Shown: positions 1-8,622 of the stretch, in pieces
Layout of the letters: each line of letters starts with the position of its first letter
Position numbering within the stretch: position 1 is the stretch's first letter
Assembly (NCBI GenBank): GCA_016706685.1
Contig: JADJJE010000002.1
Span: 186,001-250,000, forward strand
Reading direction: 5' to 3'
Origin: Sandaracinaceae bacterium
Lineage (GTDB): Bacteria > Myxococcota_A > Polyangia > Polyangiales > Houyiibacteriaceae
DNA length: 64,000 bases
The notes under the pieces: model-generated
Told to the model about the DNA's origin: nothing
Seen by the model: only the letters and a program-made list of their open reading frames with translations
Database searches by the model: none
Program-made: the position numbers and the translations under genes

Positions 1-1326
1 GCTCTCGCCGCGTCGGAAGTCCGCGTCCACACCCGTGCGCGCGAAGCCGTTGAAGCGCTCTACCGTGGCCGCCAGCCCCGCCGCGTCGACGCCGATCTTC
101 TCGGCCAGCTCCGTCAACGAGTCGGCCACCACCAGCCACTCGGGCAGCGGGCGCCCCTTCACGGCGGTGATGAGCACGTACTTGTCGAGGTACTGCTGGT
201 CCGTGATGAGCCAGCCCGGCACGTTGGGTCGGTCGTACGCCACCGGGTCGTGGTGGAAGTACGGCTTGGTCATGTCGTTGTAGTTGTGCGACTCGTTGGT
301 GAAGCGCTGGCCCTTGCGGTTCACCAGCAGCGTGTGCGGCAGGCAGCGCACCGAGAACTCGCTGCGGTAGAGCGGCGCTCCGTCATAGGTCTCCCCGGGC
401 AGGGCCACGGCGGGCGTCCACCACGCCTCGCCCATGTTGCCGAGCTCGGCGCCCACGCTCATGGCCATGCGCAGGCCGTCGCCGGTGTTGTGCGGCGGGC
501 TCACCGGGTGCGTCATCTCGAGCGGCAAGAACGCCTTGCGGTAGGTCTCGTTCCACTCGAAGCCACCGCTGGCCAGGATGACGCCCTTCTTCGCGCGCAG
601 CCGGAGCGGTGCGCCTGCGTGCGTGACGTCGAGGCCTACCACCGCGCCGTCTTCCACCACCAGGCGCTCGCCGGGCGTCTCCAGCAGCGGCGTGACACCG
701 GCCGCCAAGAGCGCCTTCAGCAGCTTGCCGCACAGCCCCGCGCCGCCGTGCACCATGCCGGCCTTGGCGCGCGCCGAGACCTCTTGATAGGGCGCGCCGA
801 AGGGGTTCCAGAACACCCCCCAGCCCATGGCCTCGGGGATGGTGATGGGCATGCGCCCCGTGATGGGGTTCTTGCGCAGCTTGCTCTGCCACTCGCCGAG
901 CGTGGTGGTGTCGAACAGCCCGTTGTCGAGCGAGCGCCCGCCCATGGACCCACCCGGAAACTCGGGGTGGTAGTCCGGGTACTTGGGCATGGCCGTGAAC
1001 TGGATCTCGGTCTCGGCCTCCACGAAGCGCACCATCTCGGGGCCCACGTCCAGGTAGCGTTCGATCAGCGCGCTGGGCACGCGCCCATCGGCGATGCGCG
1101 TCATGTACGTGAGCGCCTGCTCGCGGGAGTCCGTGACGCCGGCCTCGGCCATGCGGTGGTTGCAGGGGATCCAGATGACGCCGCCCGACACCGCCGTGGT
1201 GCCGCCGATGGTGCTGGCCTTCTCCACCAGCACCACGTCGGCTCCGGCGCGCGCCGCCGTGAGCGCCGCCAGGAGGCCTCCGCCCCCGCTGCCCATCACG
1301 ACCAGGTCGACGTCGCGTTGCTCCAT
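1..1326 (-). CDS. FAD-dependent 3-ketosteroid dehydrogenase-like oxidoreductase, C-terminus cut off by window edge
   Basis: A flavoprotein of the FAD_binding_2 (fumarate reductase/succinate dehydrogenase/KstD) family; about 440 codons are visible and the stop lies outside the window. The N-terminus has a Rossmann dinucleotide-binding motif (GSGGGG, residues about 12-17), then an acidic VEKAS and GGTTAVSGG, followed by VIWIPCNH, the pattern seen in 3-ketosteroid-delta1-dehydrogenases. Such enzymes desaturate ring A of 3-oxosteroids or related cyclic ketones. The ATG at 1326 overlaps the stop of the ferredoxin gene (TGATG), so the two are translationally coupled. A KstR-like operator lies upstream of the pair. 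The exact substrate is not visible; fumarate-reductase-type chemistry on another substrate is the alternative. Confidence 0.85.
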   Translation of the reverse strand, partial: MEQRDVDLVVMGSGGGGLLAALTAARAGADVVLVEKASTIGGTTAVSGGVIWIPCNHRMAEAGVTDSREQALTYMTRIADGRVPSALIERYLDVGPEMVRFVEAETEIQFTAMPKYPDYHPEFPGGSMGGRSLDNGLFDTTTLGEWQSKLRKNPITGRMPITIPEAMGWGVFWNPFGAPYQEVSARAKAGMVHGGAGLCGKLLKALLAAGVTPLLETPGERLVVEDGAVVGLDVTHAGAPLRLRAKKGVILASGGFEWNETYRKAFLPLEMTHPVSPPHNTGDGLRMAMSVGAELGNMGEAWWTPAVALPGETYDGAPLYRSEFSVRCLPHTLLVNRKGQRFTNESHNYNDMTKPYFHHDPVAYDRPNVPGWLITDQQYLDKYVLITAVKGRPLPEWLVVADSLTELAEKIGVDAAGLAATVERFNGFARTGVDADFRRGES

Positions 1327-1517
1327 CAGCGAACCAGCGTGATGGCCTGCACGGGGCAGATGTCGGCGGCGTCTTCGGCGGCCACCCACAGATCGGGCGG
1401 CGGCTCCTCGATGAGCACCTTCAGGTGGCCCGCGTCGTCGAAGGCAAAGAGCTCGGGCGCCACGCTGGCGCACTGTCCGTGGCACGCGCACGCATCGGCA
1501 TCAAAAACGATCTTCAT
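1326..1517 (-). CDS. Small [3Fe-4S] ferredoxin (P450/oxygenase type)
   Basis: A 63-residue ferredoxin. Cys10, Cys16 and Cys54 (CxCHGQC ... CPVQAI) give the three-cysteine ligand set of [3Fe-4S] ferredoxins that reduce cytochromes P450 or other oxygenases; His13-Gly14 stands where a fourth ligand would be in [4Fe-4S] proteins. The ATG at 1517 is preferred to an upstream in-frame start at 1634, because the extra 39 residues resemble nothing in the family and would cover the divergent promoter region. It is the first gene of a minus-strand pair with the flavoprotein and lies 147 bp from a divergent ferredoxin reductase, its obvious electron donor. No P450 gene is present in the window. Confidence 0.9.
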   Translation of the reverse strand: MKIVFDADACACHGQCASVAPELFAFDDAGHLKVLIEEPPPDLWVAAEDAADICPVQAITLVR

Positions 1518-1568
1518 GGCTGGGCTCTCCGGGTTGGGGCGCGGCTCGGCTTGCTCCGCGCCGCAGAC

Positions 1569-1582
1569 TAGAACATGTTTCA
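1569..1582. promoter_or_regulatory. KstR-like palindromic operator between divergent genes
   Basis: The 14-mer TAGAACATGTTTCA fits the KstR consensus TnnAACnnGTTnnA at every fixed position and contains the perfect palindrome AACATGTT. It lies mid-way in the 147-bp gap between the ferredoxin (start 1517) and the ferredoxin reductase (start 1665), where a TetR-type repressor could control both directions. KstR controls sterol catabolism in actinobacteria; its occurrence here is inferred from sequence alone. Confidence 0.5.
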
Positions 1583-1664
1583 CTTTGTACCGCAACACGC
1601 TCACGAGGGCCAGCCCGATGACGTGGCGCGCCACCGTTGAGCGACATCAACGCCAGGAGCCAGC

Positions 1665-2885
1665 GTGCTTGATTCGGTCGTCATCGTAGGAGCTTCGTTG
1701 GGTGGGCTGAGGGCCGCCGAGCTGCTGCGCCGCAAGGGGTACACGGGCTCGCTGACGTTGGTGGGCGACGAGCTGCACCTGCCCTATGACCGCCCGCCGC
1801 TGTCGAAGCAGCTGCTCACCGGCGCGTTCTCGGAGGAGCAGCTGGCCCTGCGTCGCAAGCCGTACGACGAGCTCGCCCTCGACCTGCGCCTGGGCGTGCG
1901 GGCCACGGCCCTCGATGTCGCTCAGCGCCAGCTGACCCTCGCGGACGGCACGCCGCTGACCTATGGCGCGCTCGTGCTGGCCACCGGCGCGCGGGCCCGG
2001 CGCCTGCCCGACCAGCCCGAGCTGCAGGGCCTGTTCGAGCTGCGCACGCTCGACCACGCCCGCGCGCTGCGCGACGCATTGGCCGGCAAGCCGCGGGTCT
2101 GCGTCATCGGCGCGGGCTTCATTGGCGCCGAGGTGGCCAGCAGCGCTCGCACCGTCGGCTGCGAAGTGACCGTGCTCGAGGCTGCGGAAGTGCCGCTCCA
2201 GCGTGGCCTCGGCAACGTGCTGGGCGAGGCCCTGGGCCAGCGCATGCGCGACCACGGCGTGGCCCTGCGCTGCTCGGTGGCCATCGCCGGGTTCGAGGCC
2301 AGCGGCGAGGGCAGCGCTCGCACGCTCACGGGTGTGCGCCTCACGACCGGCGAGGTGATCCCCGCCGAGGTCTGCGTGGTGGGCATCGGCGCCGTGCCCA
2401 ACGTGGAGTGGCTGGCGGGCTCGGGCCTGACGCTCTCCGACGGTGTGGTGACCGACGCGCACTGCCGCGCCGCCGAGGGGGTCTACGCCATCGGCGACGT
2501 GGCGCGCTTCCACAACCCGCTGTTCGACGAGAGCATGCGCCTCGAGCACTGGAGCAACGCCGTGGAAGGCGCGCGCGCCGCGGTGGACCACCTGCTCAAC
2601 CCCGCCGAGGCGGCTCCCTACGCCCACGTGCCCAGCTTCTGGTCCGACCAGTTCGGCGTGAAGCTGCAGGGGGCCGGGCGCCCGCGTGGCGACGACGAGC
2701 TGGTGTTCGCGGCCGGCTCGGCCGATACGGAAAAGTTCTGCGCCATCTACGGCCGCAACGGAAAGCTGACGGGCGTGGTCGGCGCGTCCATGCCGCCGCT
2801 GGTCATTCAGTACCAGAAACTCCTGGCCGCAGGGGCCTCCTGGGAGTCGGCCCTGGCCCAGAGACCCCCCGGAACTGAGCAATAA
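1665..2885 (+). CDS. NAD(P)H-dependent ferredoxin reductase (rhodocoxin/putidaredoxin reductase type)
   Basis: A 406-residue flavoprotein of the Pyr_redox_2 family. The FAD-binding motif GASLGG is at residues 9-14, RPPLSK follows near residue 48, and the NAD-binding GAGFIGAEVAS is near residue 149. A late YAIGDVA motif binds the FAD ribityl, and a reductase C-terminal domain follows, with HWSNA marking its start. It transfers electrons from NAD(P)H to ferredoxin for an oxygenase. The start is GTG at 1665 with a Shine-Dalgarno AGGAG about 6 nt upstream. The divergent small ferredoxin is the likely partner. Family length is about 400, so the protein looks complete. Confidence 0.92.
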   Translation: MLDSVVIVGASLGGLRAAELLRRKGYTGSLTLVGDELHLPYDRPPLSKQLLTGAFSEEQLALRRKPYDELALDLRLGVRATALDVAQRQLTLADGTPLTYGALVLATGARARRLPDQPELQGLFELRTLDHARALRDALAGKPRVCVIGAGFIGAEVASSARTVGCEVTVLEAAEVPLQRGLGNVLGEALGQRMRDHGVALRCSVAIAGFEASGEGSARTLTGVRLTTGEVIPAEVCVVGIGAVPNVEWLAGSGLTLSDGVVTDAHCRAAEGVYAIGDVARFHNPLFDESMRLEHWSNAVEGARAAVDHLLNPAEAAPYAHVPSFWSDQFGVKLQGAGRPRGDDELVFAAGSADTEKFCAIYGRNGKLTGVVGASMPPLVIQYQKLLAAGASWESALAQRPPGTEQ

Positions 2886-2953
2886 CTCAGCAATCTTTCT
2901 TGGAGCGATCGGGGAGAGGCCTGCTATCTTTTCGTCAGTCTCCCCGAGGTCTC

Positions 2954-4648
2954 ATGCCCCAGATCAGAACTTCCCATGCCACTGCGCTGCTGGCTGCGCT
3001 GTTGCTCGCCGCGTGCGAGACGAGCGGCGTCATCGGTGGCGCGCCCGCCGACGACGTGCAGCCCGACCCGCCGCTGCCCCCGCCCCCGTTCCAGGCGGCG
3101 GACTCGGCGCTGCTGCGCCTCACGCAGGAGCAGTACCGCAACACCGTGACCGACGTGTTCGGCGAGCACGTGGTGGTCGCCGGTGGCCTCGAGAACGACA
3201 ACCGCGTGAGCCACTCGTACGCCGTGGGCGCGGCGTTCGGCGGCGTGTCTGCGCGTGGCACCGAGCAGTACGAGGCCATGGCCGTCACGGTGGCTGCCCA
3301 GGTGCTCTCCACCGGGCCCGAGCGCGACGCGCTGATGCCGTGCACGCCCTCCGGCACGACCGACGCCACCTGCGCGCGCGCCTTTCTATCCGAGTATGGG
3401 CAGCGGCTGTGGCGCCGGGCGCTGACCGAAGAGGAGCTGGGGCCGTTGGTCGCCATCTCCGGCACGGCCGCCACCACCCTGAACGACTTCTACGACGGCC
3501 TCGAGTTCGGCATGGTGGGGCTGCTGACCTCGCCCAACTTCATCTACCGCGTGGAGCTGGGTGAGCCCAACCCCGCCGCGGGCAGCAGCGAGGAAGAGGC
3601 CGCGCTGCGCTTCTCCAGCATGGAGATGGCCTCACGCCTCAGCTACTTCTTGTGGAACTCCACGCCCGACGACACGCTGCTGGCCGCCGCCGAGGCGGGT
3701 GAGCTGGTGGACGACGCGGCCCTCGAAGCGCAGGTGCGCCGCATGGTGGAAGACCCGCGGGCTCGTGAGGGGGTGCGCGCGTTCTTCACCGAGCTCTTCG
3801 AGCTGGACCGCCTCAGCAAGCTGGTGAAGGACCCCGAGGTGTTCGTGCACATCGACGGCGACGTCGGGCCGAGCGCGCGCGAGGAGACCCTGCTCACCCT
3901 CGAGAACAACATCTTCGAAGAAGAGGGCGACTACCGTCAGGTGTTCACCACGCGCACCACCTTCCTCAACCGCAAGATGGCGTCCATCTACAGCGTGCCC
4001 ACGCCCACGCGTGACGGCTTCGGGCCCTACACCTTCCCGGACGACGCTCCGCGTGCCGGCATCCTGACGCAGGCATCGTTCTTGGCGTTGCACAGCCACG
4101 CCACGGCCACCTCGGCCACCGCGCGCGGCAAGTTCATTCGCGTGAACATCCTGTGTGGCGAGATCCCGCCCCCGCCCGCCGACGTGGATACCTCCATTCC
4201 AGAGCCGTCGGTCACCGCCACCACGCTGCGCGAGCGCTTGGCGGAACACCGCGAGAACCCCGTGTGCGCCAGCTGTCACTCGGTCATGGACCCCATCGGC
4301 CTCGGCTTCGAGAACTTCGACGCGCTGGGCCGCTTCCGGCGGCTCGAGGCCGGCGCCATCATCGACGCCAGCAGCGACCTGGACGGCGTTCCCTTCGCAG
4401 ACGCCGTGGCGCTGGGCTCGCTCATCGCCAATCACCCCGACGTGCCGCTCTGCCTGGCACGCAACGTCTACAAGTATGCGACCGGACACGTCCCCGAAGA
4501 GGGCGAGCAGATCCAGATCGAGGAGCTGACCGAGGCCTTCGCGGCGTCGGGCTACCGCGTGAAGGAGCTGCTGGTGGCCGTCGCTCTCAGCGAGGGCTTC
4601 CGCACCTCGCGCGGCCAGCGTGTGGCCGTGGTCATGGAGGTGAACTGA
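2954..4648 (+). CDS. DUF1592/DUF1588/DUF1585-type secreted lipoprotein with one CxxCH motif
   Basis: A 564-residue lipoprotein: signal peptide, then lipobox LLAAC with Cys near residue 21. The body has the multidomain arrangement of planctomycete/myxobacterial 'DUF1592' proteins: an N-terminal LTQEQYRNTV region (DUF1587-like), a DUF1592 core (SRLSYFLWNSTPDD), the DUF1588 block with a c-type haem motif CASCH near residue 437 followed by MDPIGLGFENFDALGRFR, and a C-terminal DUF1585 part. The family's biochemical role is unproven; redox or polymer degradation at the cell surface has been suggested. The ATG at 2954 is chosen over 2900 because it places the signal peptide at the N-terminus and has GAGG 4-5 nt upstream. 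The stop overlaps the DUF1552 start (ATGA). Confidence 0.9.
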   Translation: MPQIRTSHATALLAALLLAACETSGVIGGAPADDVQPDPPLPPPPFQAADSALLRLTQEQYRNTVTDVFGEHVVVAGGLENDNRVSHSYAVGAAFGGVSARGTEQYEAMAVTVAAQVLSTGPERDALMPCTPSGTTDATCARAFLSEYGQRLWRRALTEEELGPLVAISGTAATTLNDFYDGLEFGMVGLLTSPNFIYRVELGEPNPAAGSSEEEAALRFSSMEMASRLSYFLWNSTPDDTLLAAAEAGELVDDAALEAQVRRMVEDPRAREGVRAFFTELFELDRLSKLVKDPEVFVHIDGDVGPSAREETLLTLENNIFEEEGDYRQVFTTRTTFLNRKMASIYSVPTPTRDGFGPYTFPDDAPRAGILTQASFLALHSHATATSATARGKFIRVNILCGEIPPPPADVDTSIPEPSVTATTLRERLAEHRENPVCASCHSVMDPIGLGFENFDALGRFRRLEAGAIIDASSDLDGVPFADAVALGSLIANHPDVPLCLARNVYKYATGHVPEEGEQIQIEELTEAFAASGYRVKELLVAVALSEGFRTSRGQRVAVVMEVN

Positions 4649-5988
4649 TGGCTTTCTTTCGACCCAAGCAGCTGCTCGACCGGCGCACCGTCCTGAAGGG
4701 ACTGCTCGGCGGGGCCGCCGTGGGCGTCAGCCTGCCGCTGCTCGACGTCTTCCTGAACACCAACGGCACCGCGCTCGCGGACGGCAGTGCGCTCCCGCGG
4801 CGCTTTGGTTGGTGGATCTGGGGTAACGGCGTCATCCCCGAGCGTTGGTTCCCCACCGAGGTGGGCGCCGGCTTCGCCATGAGCCCCGAGCTGCAGCCCT
4901 TCGCGGACGCCGGGCTCGCCGGCGAGATCAGCATCGTGTCCGGCATGAAGGTCTTCGGTGAGAACCTCGAAGCGCACTTCGCCGGGCCCGCCGGCTTGCT
5001 GTCCGGCCACCCGCTCGCCACCAACGGGCAGACCACGTTCGGTTCGCCCACCGTGGACGTGCGCATCCGTGAGGCCATCGGCGGCTCCACCCGCTTCCGC
5101 TCCATCGAAGCGGGTGTGCAGCGCGGTGTGCGGTCGTTCAGCGTCAACGGACCCAACAACGACAACCCGGTGGAGTCCAACCCGATGGCGCTGTTCACGC
5201 GCATCTTCGGCGAGGGCTTCACGCTGCCGGGCGAGGAGCCCATCATCGATCCGCGCTGGGCGCTGCGCCGCAGCGTCCTCTCGGCGGTGCAGGGCGACAT
5301 CACGCGCCTCGAGTCACGTCTCGGCTCGCACGACAAGGCGCGCCTCGACCAGCACTTCACCAACGTGCGCGAGCTGGAGCTGCAGCTCCTGCGGCTCGAG
5401 GACGACCCGCCGGACCTCGCCGCGTGCGAGGTGGCTCCGTCGCCGCTCATGGACTACCCGGACGTCAACGGGCGCGAGCAAATGTTCGCGAAGCACCGCG
5501 CCGTGGCGGACATCCTGACCTACGCGCTGGCCTGCGATCAGACCCGCGTGTTCAGCGTGATGTTCTCGGGCCCGGTGTCCAACATCTGGTTCCCCAACAC
5601 CACGATGGAGCACCACAACCTCACGCACAACGAGCCCGGCAACCAGCCGCAGGTGGACGGCATCCTCACCAGCATCATGGACCAGCTCGCGTACTTCGTG
5701 GGCAAGCTGGCCAGCGTGCAGGAGGGCGACGCGCGCCTGCTGGACAACCTGGTGTGCATGGGCACCACCGACTGCGCCCGTGGCCGCGACCACAGCATCG
5801 AGAACTACCCCATCCTGCTCGCCGGCAGTGCGTGCAATCGCCTCAAGATGGGCGTCCATCACAAGGGCAACGGCGAGAACACGAGCCAGGTCATCCTCTC
5901 GCTCATCCGCGCCATGGGCATCAACGCGGCGGAGTTCGGCATCGGCCCGGCGCGCGCCACCGACAGCCTCTCGGCCATCGAGGTCTGA
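4648..5988 (+). CDS. DUF1552 Tat-exported protein
   Basis: A 446-residue DUF1552 protein. The N-terminus holds a twin-arginine signal, DRRTVLKG (Arg12-Arg13), followed by a hydrophobic GLLGGAAVGVSLPLL stretch, so it should be folded in the cytoplasm and exported by Tat. DUF1552 proteins are almost always encoded beside DUF1592 proteins, as here, where the genes overlap by one ATGA; they are thought to act together in the periplasm or at the surface. Their catalytic activity is unknown. The ORF is open far upstream, but the ATG at 4648 is correct because only from here does the Tat signal become N-terminal. Confidence 0.92.
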   Translation: MAFFRPKQLLDRRTVLKGLLGGAAVGVSLPLLDVFLNTNGTALADGSALPRRFGWWIWGNGVIPERWFPTEVGAGFAMSPELQPFADAGLAGEISIVSGMKVFGENLEAHFAGPAGLLSGHPLATNGQTTFGSPTVDVRIREAIGGSTRFRSIEAGVQRGVRSFSVNGPNNDNPVESNPMALFTRIFGEGFTLPGEEPIIDPRWALRRSVLSAVQGDITRLESRLGSHDKARLDQHFTNVRELELQLLRLEDDPPDLAACEVAPSPLMDYPDVNGREQMFAKHRAVADILTYALACDQTRVFSVMFSGPVSNIWFPNTTMEHHNLTHNEPGNQPQVDGILTSIMDQLAYFVGKLASVQEGDARLLDNLVCMGTTDCARGRDHSIENYPILLAGSACNRLKMGVHHKGNGENTSQVILSLIRAMGINAAEFGIGPARATDSLSAIEV

Positions 5989-5991
5989 CGC

Positions 5992-6858
5992 ATGCGCACC
6001 TCACTCTCCTTGTGGGCCTCGTTGCTCGGCCTCTCGTTCGTGTCGTCGTGTGGTGGCGAAGGCGGCGAGGGCATGACTTACACCTACGTCTTGGCGGAGG
6101 TGGCGCTGATCGCCGAGGCCAACGAAGACGGATCCGTCATCGGCCTCAACCTGGACGACCGCGTGGACGACATGCCGGCGCCCGAGAGCTGCAACAAGCT
6201 CGACTTCACGGGCCCCAACGGCGAACCGGGCGTGGACAATCAGCTGTCGCTCTTCGGCCCCATCCTGGGGCTCTTCGGGGGTGACCCGGCCGCGCTCATC
6301 CAGGGCGCCATCAACGAGGGCTCGCTGCTCATCCTCATGGAGTTCGAGGGCCTCGACAGCTTCGAGAACGACAACAACGTGACCGTGCGCATCCACTTCG
6401 GCACGGGGCCCACGGACGTGGGCAACGACGGTCTGCTGGTGCCCGGCCAGTCGTTCGACATCAAGCCCGACACCGTCTCGGTGGAGATGCGCAACATGCG
6501 CATCGTGGACGGGCACATGGACGCCGACACGTTCGAGACCGTGCTGCCGGTCGCCATCCTGGACCAGCGCTTCAACCTCCCCATCTTCTCGGGGCACGTC
6601 TCCGTCGACTTCGACACCGAAACGGGCGAGATCACTGGCCTGCTGGGCGGCGGCATCCCCACCCAGACGCTCATCGACGACCTCATCCTCATGATCCCGG
6701 GTGGGCAGGACATCGCCCCCATCGCGTCGCTGTCGCTGAGCCGCCTGGCGGACCTCGAGCCCAACGACATCGGGGGCTGCTTGCACCTCTCCACCGCCAT
6801 GACCATCCACGGCGTGACGGCGTTCCTCCTCCCGCCGTCCGAGCCCGTCAGCGAGTAA
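5992..6858 (+). CDS. Lipoprotein of unknown function, third gene of the DUF1592 operon
   Basis: A 288-residue protein with a signal peptide ending at a probable lipobox (FVSSC, Cys about residue 20), followed by a Gly/Glu-rich stretch. The mature part is acidic and looks beta-rich (VTVRIHFGTG, GHVSVDFDTETGEITG), like an extracellular beta-sandwich. I recognise no family. It starts 3 nt after the DUF1552 stop, so it belongs to the same operon and probably to the same cell-surface assembly. Confidence 0.8.
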   Translation: MRTSLSLWASLLGLSFVSSCGGEGGEGMTYTYVLAEVALIAEANEDGSVIGLNLDDRVDDMPAPESCNKLDFTGPNGEPGVDNQLSLFGPILGLFGGDPAALIQGAINEGSLLILMEFEGLDSFENDNNVTVRIHFGTGPTDVGNDGLLVPGQSFDIKPDTVSVEMRNMRIVDGHMDADTFETVLPVAILDQRFNLPIFSGHVSVDFDTETGEITGLLGGGIPTQTLIDDLILMIPGGQDIAPIASLSLSRLADLEPNDIGGCLHLSTAMTIHGVTAFLLPPSEPVSE

Positions 6859-6963
6859 CCCGCCCGAAAAGCGAACATCTCTTCCGTCTGTGGGGCGGAA
6901 AGTGGTACCCATGTGGCCACTTCACCGGCCCGTGGGCCCATCTCCGAGCGACCTCTCCCCTCC

Positions 6964-7551
6964 ATGCAGCCGAGCGTCCCCCTAGTCCCACCGCTGCGCG
7001 CTGCGCTGCGGGCACCGCGCACCACGCGTCGACCCCTCGCCCTCTGGCTGTGCTGCGTGGGTCTGCTGGGCGCCTCGGGCTGCGTCGGCTCCATCGACAA
7101 CGCGGACGAGTTCGGCCCGGCACCCGAGTGCCGCATCAACCTCGACGTGGAGGACATGTTTCGCCAGCGCTGCGGCACGGGCACCTGCCACGGCAACGAG
7201 ACGGCTGACCCGGCTGCGGGTCTCGACCTGGTGTCGCCGGACCCGGGCCCGCGCATCGTGGGCACCATGTCCACCGAGTGTGATGGCCGTCAGCGCATCA
7301 ACATCGCGCGCCCCGACGACAGCTTCCTGTTGGAGAAGCTGACTGGCCCGCGTGAGGGCTGTGGCGACCGCATGCCGCTGGTGGGCTTCTTGGACCAGGC
7401 CGAGATCGCGTGCGTGCGCGACTGGGTGCGCGAGCAGGCGCGCCTGGCGCAAACCCGGGACGCGGGCGTGCGCGACATGTCGCTGGACGTGAGCCAGCCG
7501 TCGGACGCCAACACCAGCGAAGACGCCGACACCGACGGAGGTGCGCCATGA
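6964..7551 (+). CDS. Lipoprotein with a c-type haem motif
   Basis: About 195 residues. A long basic n-region and hydrophobic stretch end at lipobox GASGC. The mature protein carries CGTGTCHG near residue 69 and a later CVRDWVR helix, which is the layout of a small single-domain cytochrome c or planctomycete-type cytochrome C domain with one haem. The C-terminal 40 residues are Asp/Ser/Thr-rich and probably disordered. A start at GTG 6913 is possible; ATG 6964 is preferred because it shortens an already long n-region. The stop overlaps the next start (ATGA). It may be the electron carrier that goes with the DUF1592 protein. Confidence 0.82.
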   Translation: MQPSVPLVPPLRAALRAPRTTRRPLALWLCCVGLLGASGCVGSIDNADEFGPAPECRINLDVEDMFRQRCGTGTCHGNETADPAAGLDLVSPDPGPRIVGTMSTECDGRQRINIARPDDSFLLEKLTGPREGCGDRMPLVGFLDQAEIACVRDWVREQARLAQTRDAGVRDMSLDVSQPSDANTSEDADTDGGAP

Positions 7552-8600
7552 ACCGCCGTGTGTCGTGGTGGCTGTGCGTCGGGGTGCTGGGCGGCCTGCT
7601 GGGCGTTTTGCCCAGCGCCCGGGCGCAGAGCGGCGACCCCGCGGACCTCGAAGCCCCCGAGTGGGAAGAGGGCGAAGACTACCCCGCGGCGCTCGATCCG
7701 GTCGAGCCGGTGCAGCCCGAGGCCGAGTCGGTCCCGAGCGAGCCACAGCCCGAGTACCAAGGGCCCGTGGGTGATGACGAGCGCATGGCCCCCCGGCCGG
7801 CGACCGCCGCCGAGCCCGCGAGCGACGAGCCCGCCGCACCGGTCTCCGAGCGCCGCGTCGAGCCGTTCCTCTTCGAGGTGGGCGCCATCGGTGGCCTGCT
7901 CTATCACCGGCTCACGTACCGAGACGACCTGTACGGCTTCATGAACCCGTACAGCCTGGCCAACGCCAAAGAGGTGGGTGGCTACCTCTCCGCCTACCCG
8001 CTGGCGCGTGCCGACATGGGCGTGCTGGGCCAGCTGGGCGTGGAGCTGCGCTACACGCACATGATCACCTTCGACTCGCAGCGCAGCGATGGGAGCTCCT
8101 TCCCCACGCGCTCGCGCGAGCTCGTGGCCGGCCTGCGCTTCCGCTTGGCCTGCGATGCACTGCTCAACCGGGGCATCGACGCCAGCGTGGGCTTCGGTGG
8201 CGGTGGTCAGACCTTCGACATCGGCTCCGCCGTGGCGCTGCCCAACGTGGACAACCGCGCCGCGGTCCCGAGCCGCCACTACCGCTTCCTGCGGGTGGAC
8301 GCCGCCACGCGCATCGCGCTCGACCTCGGCTTCTTCGTGGCCATGCACATTGGCGTGCGCATGATCACCAGCGCGGGCGACGTGGACCGCGAAGAGTGGT
8401 TCCCGCACGGCCGCCGCTGGGGCCTCGAGTCAGGCCTCCAGCTCGGCTACGTGTTGCCCAAGGACCTCGAGCTCAGCGTGGGCTTCGAGGCCCAGCGCTA
8501 CATGTACCGCCTGCGCCCGCAGCCGGGCGACTCCAATGTGGTGGGCGGCCTGCTCGACCGCTACGTCCACGCGCAGGTGCGCGCGGGCTGGCGGTTCTGA
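7548..8600 (+). CDS. Predicted outer-membrane beta-barrel protein
   Basis: A 350-residue protein with a signal peptide cleaved after ARA (near residue 27), then about 75 residues rich in Glu and Pro, and then a region of alternating amphipathic strands (for example GVELRYTHMITF and LRFRLACDAL) ending in WRF. A terminal aromatic residue after strand-like repeats is the usual signature of a BAM-inserted barrel. No specific family is recognised. It is the last member of the operon starting at 2954 and may anchor or export the surface proteins made from it. Confidence 0.75.
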   Translation: MNRRVSWWLCVGVLGGLLGVLPSARAQSGDPADLEAPEWEEGEDYPAALDPVEPVQPEAESVPSEPQPEYQGPVGDDERMAPRPATAAEPASDEPAAPVSERRVEPFLFEVGAIGGLLYHRLTYRDDLYGFMNPYSLANAKEVGGYLSAYPLARADMGVLGQLGVELRYTHMITFDSQRSDGSSFPTRSRELVAGLRFRLACDALLNRGIDASVGFGGGGQTFDIGSAVALPNVDNRAAVPSRHYRFLRVDAATRIALDLGFFVAMHIGVRMITSAGDVDREEWFPHGRRWGLESGLQLGYVLPKDLELSVGFEAQRYMYRLRPQPGDSNVVGGLLDRYVHAQVRAGWRF

Positions 8601-8622
8601 GCGGACGGCATATCCTTCTTGG

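Noticed and set aside
250..1689. A 479-codon open frame antisense to the flavoprotein and ferredoxin genes
   Set aside because: High-GC antisense shadow: rich in Arg, His, Ala and Gly with no motifs, while the opposite strand encodes an excellent flavoprotein.
1647..2882. Long open frame antisense to the ferredoxin reductase
   Set aside because: Composition typical of a shadow frame; the + strand has full Rossmann and reductase motifs.
2911..2945. GGGGAGA/TCTCCCC inverted repeat upstream of the DUF1592 gene, considered as a terminator or operator
   Set aside because: 7-bp stem with a 21-nt loop and no T-run; too weak to annotate, although a -10-like TATCTT lies inside the loop.
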